Of a stretch of DNA of 64,000 nucleotides, positions 58,940 through 64,000 are shown piece by piece (position 1 is the stretch's first letter; the number at the start of each line of letters is the position of its first letter). Source of the stretch: Gammaproteobacteria bacterium (GTDB taxonomy: Bacteria; Pseudomonadota; Gammaproteobacteria; Steroidobacterales; GCA-2729495); NCBI GenBank assembly GCA_016874095.1, contig VGVH01000008.1:38120-102119 (forward strand). Direction: 5' to 3'. Made by a program: the position numbers and the translations under genes. The notes beneath the pieces are model-generated. The model worked only from the letters and a program-made list of their open reading frames with translations, was not told the DNA's origin and ran no database searches.

Positions 58940-59412
58940 GCGAGGAAACGCGCGCCGCCGTCCGGCGCATGCTGGGCGAGCACAACACGCTGACGGTAGC
59001 CAGCGGATCCGGCGAGGCGCCCTGGGCGGCGACGGTGTTCTACGCTAGCGACGAGCAGCTCAACCTCTATTTCGTTTCCGACGAGCGCACGCGCCATGGA
59101 CGGGACATGTCCCGCAATTCCTCCGTCGCGCTGGCGATCAACGCCGACCCCGACAACTGGGACGACGTGCGGGGCCTGCAGATCGGCGGTCGGGCCTACC
59201 TGGTCAGCGCCGCGGACCGGCCCGCGGTGATCGCCCTGTATCTCGCGAAATTCCCGAGCGTCAAGGCGCTCTACGAGAAGCCGAAGAACAAGGACGAGCA
59301 ACTGATCGCCGCGCGCCTGAAGCAGACCGCGTTCTGGCGGGTCAAGCCGTTCTACATCCGCCTCATCGACAACCGCCGCGGCTTCGGCTTCCGCGAAGAA
59401 CTCCGATTCTGA
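58936..59412 (+). CDS. Pyridoxamine 5'-phosphate oxidase-like (PNPOx-fold) flavin protein
   Basis: 158 residues from GTG 58936, overlapping ubiX. LGEHNTLTVASGSGEAPWAATVFYASDEQLNLYFVSDERTRHGRDMSRNSSVALAIN is the FMN-binding split-barrel start; WDDVRGLQIGGRAYLVS and FWRVKPFYIRLIDNRRGFGFREEL complete the fold. Family members bind FMN, haem or F420 and their substrates vary. Translational coupling to ubiX suggests a link to prenyl-FMN or quinone chemistry (inference). Ends just before the 34-bp inverted repeat. Confidence 0.85.
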   Translation: MSEETRAAVRRMLGEHNTLTVASGSGEAPWAATVFYASDEQLNLYFVSDERTRHGRDMSRNSSVALAINADPDNWDDVRGLQIGGRAYLVSAADRPAVIALYLAKFPSVKALYEKPKNKDEQLIAARLKQTAFWRVKPFYIRLIDNRRGFGFREELRF

Positions 59413-59419
59413 AGGGGAC

Positions 59420-59495
59420 GAATTAAGGGGACAGTGACCCTAATTCAGAAAATGGTTCTCTATTTTCTGAATTAGGGTCACTGTCCCCTTAATTC
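59420..59495. repeat. Perfect 34-bp inverted repeat with 8-nt loop
   Basis: Left arm 59420-59453 and right arm 59462-59495 are perfect reverse complements; the loop is GGTTCTCT. The core GGGGACAGTGACCC / GGGTCACTGTCCCC recurs in many bacterial genomes as a dispersed element, as I recall. It lies between the convergent PNPOx-like (+) and zinc-ribbon (-) genes and may stop transcription from both sides; the right arm includes the stop codon of the latter. It is much longer than an ordinary terminator and less GC-rich than its surroundings. Confidence 0.9.
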
Positions 59496-59848
59496 GGATA
59501 GATCATCCGCCCGCCGAGCCAGACGGCGGTGCCGAAGCAGGTGCGGCAGACGCTCAATTCCATGCCGGCGACGAAGAGGTCGGTTTCGACCGGCGTCCAG
59601 CGGTCGAGGAAGACCGCGCCGCCGTTCACGCGCTCCCAGTAGGCGACCTTGCGCTCGCGCACCTCGGGCGGGTACTGAGGGTTGTGGCGCAGCTGCTCGA
59701 GCCCGGCGCCGGCGATGCGCAGCGGCAGGCCTTCCGCATTAGCGATCGGCGCGGCATAGGCGTTCAACCACACCTGCTCGGCGAGCGCGCCGCAATGCGG
59801 GCAGTCGAAGTGCCGGCGGTCGAAGGCGGGCGCAGTGGCCGCCTTCAT
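59489..59848 (-). CDS. Zinc-ribbon protein resembling the DUF4145 N-terminal domain
   Basis: 119 residues from ATG 59848, overlapping the SDR stop. Two cysteine knuckles, FDCPHCGALAEQVW at the start and LSVCRTCFGTAVWLGGRMIYPN at the end, enclose a variable middle. The pattern matches zinc ribbons at the N-terminus of DUF4145 proteins, here without the usual helical C-terminal part. Its stop codon lies inside the right arm of the 34-bp inverted repeat, so the element may have replaced the original 3' end. Function unknown. Confidence 0.65.
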   Translation of the reverse strand: MKAATAPAFDRRHFDCPHCGALAEQVWLNAYAAPIANAEGLPLRIAGAGLEQLRHNPQYPPEVRERKVAYWERVNGGAVFLDRWTPVETDLFVAGMELSVCRTCFGTAVWLGGRMIYPN

Positions 59849-60642
59849 CAGTAGCTGTCGCCGCTCGAGTAGGGCGGGAGCGTGCCGAGGTGGATGCCGC
59901 TGTCGACGATCAGCGACTCCCCGGTGATCAGCTCGGCGTCGGTGAGGAACCACACCAGCACCCTGGCGATGTCCTCGGCGGTCGCGACTTTTTTCAGCGG
60001 CAGCGCCTTGCCCTGCGTCTCGATCATCGCCGCGTACTGCTCTTCGCCCATGCCGCCCTTGAGCCACCGCGTCTGGATCATGCCCGGCACCACGGTGTTG
60101 ATGCGGATCTCCGGCGCGAGCACGTGCGCGAGCGACTTGGTCATCAGGTTCAGCGCCGCCTTCGACGCCGCGTAGGGAATCGACGAGGCTATCCCGGTGA
60201 CGCCGCCGATCGACGAGTCGTTGACGATGGCGCCCCGGCCCTGCTTCTTCATGTAGGGAGCGACCGCGCGCACCATCTGGTACGCCCCGACGACGTTCAC
60301 CGCGTAGATGTCGAGGAAGTCCTGCTTCGACACGCCGTCGAGCTTCGGGTAGGGGTTGAACTTGGTGCGCGCGGCGTTGTTGATCAGGTAGTCGATCCGG
60401 CCCCACTTGTCGGCGGCAGCCTTCGCCATCGCCCGGCAGCCGTCGTCGTCGGACACGTCGGCCTGGAACACGATGGTTTCCGCGCCCTTCGCCCGGCAGG
60501 CGGCAGCCGTCTCCTCGGCCTCGGCCTTGCTGCGGGTGTAATTCACCACGACGTTGCAGGCCTTTTCCGCCAGCAGGATGGCGGCGGCGGCGCCGACCCC
60601 CGTCGCCGAACCCGTGACGATAGCTACCTTGCGATCACTCAT
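59848..60642 (-). CDS. Short-chain dehydrogenase/reductase
   Basis: 264 residues, classical SDR. Cofactor site VTGSATGVGAAAAILLAE, NAARTKFNPY (NNAA-type), catalytic Ser in NDSSIGGVTG and YAASK with Tyr/Lys. RSKAEAEETAAACR suggests NADP+ preference is possible. Cytoplasmic oxidoreductase of unknown substrate. Divergent from the ubiD-family gene (75 bp) and coupled by a 4-nt overlap to the zinc-ribbon gene. Confidence 0.94.
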   Translation of the reverse strand: MSDRKVAIVTGSATGVGAAAAILLAEKACNVVVNYTRSKAEAEETAAACRAKGAETIVFQADVSDDDGCRAMAKAAADKWGRIDYLINNAARTKFNPYPKLDGVSKQDFLDIYAVNVVGAYQMVRAVAPYMKKQGRGAIVNDSSIGGVTGIASSIPYAASKAALNLMTKSLAHVLAPEIRINTVVPGMIQTRWLKGGMGEEQYAAMIETQGKALPLKKVATAEDIARVLVWFLTDAELITGESLIVDSGIHLGTLPPYSSGDSY

Positions 60643-60717
60643 GAGCCGAACCTCGATCCCTCAGGAGCGCGCATGATACGCTGGGGCGCTAACCAGAAGA
60701 ACCCGGAGCGACCCCCG

Positions 60718-62214
60718 ATGGCCTACAAGGACATGCGCGATTTCCTCAAGCGGCTCGAGGAGATCGGCCAGTTGAAGCGCGTCAACGTTCCCTTCAATGT
60801 CGAGCGCGGCAGGAACGAGTTGCAGGCGCTGATGCGCCACCTCGCCGAGACCGACGGCCCGGCGCTCATCCTCGACAAGCTCGAGGGCTACAACACGCCC
60901 GGCGTGCCGCTGATCTTCAACCCCTACGGCACGCGCGAGCGCACCGCGATGATCCTCGGCACCCGCGACCCGGTCGAGGCCAAGCTCAGGCACTTCAAGG
61001 TGCTGCAGGACCCGGGCACCTGGATCAAGCCGAAGCTCATCGACCGGAAGAACGCGCCCTGCAAGGACGTCGTCATTCCCCGCGACCAGGTCTCGGTCGA
61101 CAAGCACCTGCCGCACGTGTTCTTCGGCCGCGAGGGCGCTTCTTATATAACGGGCGGCGTCGGCGTCACCAAGGACCCGGAAACCGGCGTGCGCAACGTC
61201 GGTGCCTACCGCGCGACCAGCTTCTGGAACTGCCTGCACCCGCACGGCGGCACGTACTCCGAAGAACAGATGAAGAAGCAGATCTCGGTGTTCGCCTTCT
61301 GGAACCCGCCGATGAGCCACATCGGCCTGCACCTCGCCAAGGCGCAGAAGATGGGCAAGCCGCTCGAGGTGGCGTTCGCCTGCCAGGTCGACCCCACGCT
61401 GCACCTCGCCGCCGCCACCGGCATCCCCTTCGGGCAGGACGAGTACGACTACGCCGGCGGCCTGCGCGGCTCACCGGTCGAGCTGGTCAAGTGCGAGACG
61501 GTCGACCTCGAGGTGCCCGCCACCGCCGAGTACGTGATCGAGGGCGTGTTCCGCCCCGACGTGCCCACCGACATCATCGGCTGGCACTCGAACTCCGTCG
61601 GCTACTACGACAAGCACCAGATCTTCCCGATGTTCGACATCACGGCCATCACGCACCGCAAGGACTACATGTGGTACGGCACCATCGAGATGATGCCGCC
61701 GTTCGACCACAACTACATGGCGCTGATGCCGGTGGAGGGCGAGCTGCTGGCCGACCTGCAGCGCAAGATCCCCGAGGTGAAGGACGCCGTCGTCACGCCG
61801 AACATGACCTACATCGTGCAGCTGAAGGTCGACGGCGCCGACAAGCCGCACCCGGAGTTCGGCAAGTACGTGCTGCACGCCGCCTGGGGCGCGGCGGGCC
61901 GCTGGCCGCGCACGGCCAAGATCGTGGTCGTCGTCGGTCCCGACGTGAACCCCTACGATCTCGGTGCGGTGGAGTGGGCGATCCAGACCCGCGTGCAGCC
62001 GGTGAGCGACATCATCATGAACAAGGCCGGCCAGGCGATGATCCTCGACCCCTCGGCGCCGAAGGGCCCGCAGGGTTTTCCGACCAGCTCCGAGCAGATG
62101 GGCATCGACGCGCTCATCAAGGTGCCGGAGCGCTTCAGCGACTACGCCGTCGTGAGCCAGGCCGACCCGGAGCAGGTGAAGGCCGTGGCGAAGAAGCTCG
62201 CGGGCAAGCTCTGA
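60718..62214 (+). CDS. UbiD-family (prenyl-FMN-dependent) decarboxylase
   Basis: 498 residues from ATG 60718. UbiD blocks: MRDFLKRLEEIGQLKRV, HLPHVFFGREGASYITGGVGVTKDPETGVRNVGAYR, PLEVAFACQVDPTLHLAAATGIPFGQDEYDYAGGLRGSPVELVKCETVDLEVPATAEYVIEG with catalytic acidic residues, and YHKHQ-like GYYDKHQIFPMFDITAITHRKD. Reversible (de)carboxylation of aromatic or unsaturated acids. UbiX, which makes its cofactor, is 2 kb upstream. Whether it is ubiquinone UbiD or a catabolic paralogue is not clear; company of a ketopantoate-reductase-like and aconitase-like gene favours a catabolic role. Confidence 0.9.
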   Translation: MAYKDMRDFLKRLEEIGQLKRVNVPFNVERGRNELQALMRHLAETDGPALILDKLEGYNTPGVPLIFNPYGTRERTAMILGTRDPVEAKLRHFKVLQDPGTWIKPKLIDRKNAPCKDVVIPRDQVSVDKHLPHVFFGREGASYITGGVGVTKDPETGVRNVGAYRATSFWNCLHPHGGTYSEEQMKKQISVFAFWNPPMSHIGLHLAKAQKMGKPLEVAFACQVDPTLHLAAATGIPFGQDEYDYAGGLRGSPVELVKCETVDLEVPATAEYVIEGVFRPDVPTDIIGWHSNSVGYYDKHQIFPMFDITAITHRKDYMWYGTIEMMPPFDHNYMALMPVEGELLADLQRKIPEVKDAVVTPNMTYIVQLKVDGADKPHPEFGKYVLHAAWGAAGRWPRTAKIVVVVGPDVNPYDLGAVEWAIQTRVQPVSDIIMNKAGQAMILDPSAPKGPQGFPTSSEQMGIDALIKVPERFSDYAVVSQADPEQVKAVAKKLAGKL

Positions 62215-62230
62215 GTCGCATAGCGCTGCC

Positions 62231-63211
62231 ATGACCAGCGTCTGCGTCCACGGCGTCGGCGCGATCGGCGGGCTCCTCGCCGCGAAGCTCGCGCTCGGCG
62301 GCGCGAAGGTCACCGGCATCTGCCGTGGCGCGCAGCTCGAGGCGATACGCGCCCGCGGGCTCACGCTCATCGAGCGCGGGGAGCGCGTCACGGCGCAGGT
62401 GCGCGCCGCCGCGAGCCCCGAGGAGGCGGGGCAGCAGGACATCGTGTTCCTGGCCGCGAAATCGCACGACCTGCCCGGCATTGCACCGTCGCTCCGGCCG
62501 CTGCTCGGGCCGGAGACGCTCGTCGTCACCGTCGGCAACGGGTTCCCGTGGTGGTATTTCTTCCGTGCCGGCGGCAGCAACGTCAATCCGACGCTCTCCA
62601 GCGTCGACTCGCGCGGCGCGCTGTGGCGGCTCATCGGGCCGGAACATGCGATCGGCTGCGTCGTGTATCCGGCCGGGCGGGTGGTTTCGCCCGGCGTCGT
62701 CGAGCACGTCTACGGCAGCCGCTTCTCCGTCGGCGAGCCGGACGGGCAGGTGACGGAGCGGGTGAAGCGCCTGGCCGCGCTGCTCACCTCCGCCGGTTTC
62801 GAGGCGCCTGTGCGCCAGGACATCCGCACGGAGCTCTGGACCAAGCTGGCGCTCAACGTGGCGCTGAATCCCGTGAGCCTGCTGGCGCAGGCGACCATCG
62901 GCCAGATGCTGGACGATGCCGCGATCGTCGGCACGCTGGAACTGATCATGAACGAGACTGCCGCCGTCGCCGCCGCGTTCGGCGTGCGCATACCGATCCA
63001 GCCGCGCCAGCTCCTCGACCTGACCCGCCCGCTGGCGCTGCACAAGACCTCGATGCTGCAGGACTTCGAGGCGGGCCGGCGCATCGAGATCGACCCGATC
63101 GCCGGCGCCGTCGCGGAACTCGGCCGGCTGCGCAACCTGCGCACGCCGGTGCTCGATGCGACCTGCGCGATGGCGCGGCTGCGCGCACGCGTGGCCGGCT
63201 GCTACGGCTGA
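62231..63211 (+). CDS. Ketopantoate reductase (PanE/ApbA)-family oxidoreductase
   Basis: 326 residues, 16 bp after the UbiD-type gene. N-terminal Rossmann motif VCVHGVGAIGGLLAAKLALGGAKVTGICRG, FLAAKSHDLPGIAPSLRPLL (with the Lys of the family), NGFPWWYFF; C-terminal helical domain with catalytic Lys in RTELWTKLALNVALNPVSLLAQATIGQML and SMLQDFEAGRRIEIDPIAGAV. Canonical PanE reduces 2-dehydropantoate; linkage to a decarboxylase and a LeuC-like gene instead of panB/panC suggests another 2-oxo acid. Coding resumes 5 bp later. Confidence 0.87.
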   Translation: MTSVCVHGVGAIGGLLAAKLALGGAKVTGICRGAQLEAIRARGLTLIERGERVTAQVRAAASPEEAGQQDIVFLAAKSHDLPGIAPSLRPLLGPETLVVTVGNGFPWWYFFRAGGSNVNPTLSSVDSRGALWRLIGPEHAIGCVVYPAGRVVSPGVVEHVYGSRFSVGEPDGQVTERVKRLAALLTSAGFEAPVRQDIRTELWTKLALNVALNPVSLLAQATIGQMLDDAAIVGTLELIMNETAAVAAAFGVRIPIQPRQLLDLTRPLALHKTSMLQDFEAGRRIEIDPIAGAVAELGRLRNLRTPVLDATCAMARLRARVAGCYG

Positions 63212-63215
63212 GGCC

Positions 63216-64000
63216 ATGGCGGCAACACTCGCAGAGAAGATCCTCGCCCGCGCCGCCGGCCGCCCAACCGTTGCGCCCGGCGAGATCGTCACCTGCCGCG
63301 TCGACCTGGCGCTGCTGCTCGACTCCGGCGGCCCGCGGCGCATCTGGCCGCGCCTGAAGGAACTCGGCACCGGGGTGTGGGATCCCGAGCGCATCGTGCT
63401 GGTGACCGACCACTTCGTGCCGGCGGTGGACGCCGAATCCGCCGCGATCCTCAAGCTGACCCGCGACTTCGCCCGCGCCTTCGGCATCCGCCGCTTCTAT
63501 GACATGCAGGGCATCGGCCACGTGCGGCTGATGGAGGAGGGACTGCTGGAACCCGGCATGTTCGCCTGCGGCGGCGACTCGCACTCGAGCAACGGCGGGG
63601 CCTGCGGTGCCTACATGATGGGCCTCGGCGCCATCGAGATGACGGGGATCGTCGTGACCGGCGAGACCTGGGTGCCGGTGCCGGAGACGCTGCGCGTCGA
63701 GTGGTCCGGCCGCTTCGCCACGGGCGTGGTGCCCAAGGACGTGATGCTTTTCCTGTGCCGCGAGCTCGGCATGGACAACGCCTTCCGCGTCGTCGAGTAC
63801 GGCGGCGACACCGTGCGCGCGATGTCGATGGACGAGCGCGCCGTGCTCTGCAACATGGCCGCCGAGCTCGGCGCCGAGACGGGGCTGGTGGAGGCCGATG
63901 CCGTGACGCTGGAGGCGCTGCGTGCAGCGGGCCGCGAGATCGGCGACGCCGCGCTCGCCTGGCAGAGCGATGCCGGCGCGCGCTACCTCGCGCGGCACGC
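63216..64000 (+). CDS. Aconitase/LeuC-family hydro-lyase, large subunit (3' end beyond window)
   Basis: 261 residues visible from ATG 63216, no stop before the right edge. MAATLAEKILARAAGRPTVAPGEIVTCRVDLAL, LVTDHFVPAVDAESAAI, DMQGIGHVRLMEEGLLEPGMFACGGDSHSSNGGACGAYMMGLGAIEMTGIVVTGETWVPVPETLRVEWSGRF and GVVPKDVMLFL follow the archaeal-type LeuC/HacA (3-isopropylmalate or homoaconitate dehydratase) pattern. The [4Fe-4S] cysteines of the family lie further along and fall outside the window. Where relatives have G(I/V)CHQ there is GIGH. Probably (de)hydrates a 2-/3-hydroxy acid, cotranscribed with the genes before it. Confidence 0.87.
   Translation, partial: MAATLAEKILARAAGRPTVAPGEIVTCRVDLALLLDSGGPRRIWPRLKELGTGVWDPERIVLVTDHFVPAVDAESAAILKLTRDFARAFGIRRFYDMQGIGHVRLMEEGLLEPGMFACGGDSHSSNGGACGAYMMGLGAIEMTGIVVTGETWVPVPETLRVEWSGRFATGVVPKDVMLFLCRELGMDNAFRVVEYGGDTVRAMSMDERAVLCNMAAELGAETGLVEADAVTLEALRAAGREIGDAALAWQSDAGARYLARH

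Overview
This window is GC-rich chromosomal DNA from a gammaproteobacterium. The best evidence is a long block of conserved gene order at 40-57 kb: ispB, rplU-rpmA-obgE, rpsT, murJ-ribF-ileS-lspA, then the minor-pilin/pilY1/pilE locus, the same backbone as I recall from Pseudomonas aeruginosa. The nadA/nadB pathway, UbiX, single-polypeptide methylmalonyl-CoA mutase, homodimeric AceE and C-terminal protein-sorting tails (VPLPA/PEP-CTERM and GlyGly-CTERM types) fit an environmental heterotroph, perhaps related to Steroidobacterales/Xanthomonadales-type lineages (inference). I see no rRNA, CRISPR array, prophage or insertion sequence.

Layout. 0-7 kb: 5' part of a TonB-dependent receptor (-), then (+) a TPP enzyme with an N-terminal twin arginine, an aldo/keto reductase, a shortened MazF/PemK-like gene, a FabD-like malonyltransferase, a DUF411 protein and a decayed transglutaminase/TPR gene. 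6.9-16.5 kb: a seven-gene minus-strand operon for methylmalonyl-CoA metabolism (acyl-CoA synthetase, CitE-like lyase, methylmalonyl-CoA mutase, PccB, PccA, MeaB, epimerase), joined by 4-nt overlaps or gaps of 20-35 nt. 16.5-26.4 kb: an unusual leader and a VPLPA-CTERM exported protein, aceE, a pair of Tat-signal proteins (NTF2-like plus FMN-dependent 2-hydroxy-acid oxidase), nadA-nadB and a cytochrome c. 26.5-32.5 kb: a large surface protein with a GlyGly-CTERM-like tail, a pseudopilin remnant, mscL, an mscS homologue and a CPA2 antiporter. 32.5-40.2 kb: a tandem (double-length) uvrA, pyrB, a ParA remnant, a DTW-domain tRNA-modification gene and tRNA-Pro(CGG). 40.3-50.2 kb: isoprenoid, ribosomal, GTPase, cell-wall and lipoprotein-processing genes. 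50.2-57.4 kb: type IV pilus assembly genes. 57.5-64 kb: a Fur-family regulator, tRNA-Thr(CGT), ubiX, a PNPOx-like protein, a perfect 34-bp inverted repeat, a zinc-ribbon protein, an SDR, a UbiD decarboxylase, a ketopantoate-reductase-like gene and the start of a LeuC/aconitase-family gene.

How the genes work together. The 7-16 kb operon should turn propionyl-CoA (and, through the synthetase, possibly free malonate or methylmalonate) into succinyl-CoA. The pilus block supplies minor pilins, the PilY1 tip adhesin and a PilE-type pilin. UbiX makes the prenylated flavin that the UbiD enzyme 2 kb away needs. The most interesting points are the three decayed genes, the internally shortened PemK-like gene, the double UvrA, the 34-bp inverted repeat, the Asp5 pilins, Tat-type signals on flavin and TPP enzymes, and the structured leader before the VPLPA-CTERM gene. 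I did not find a clear-cut new multi-gene system.
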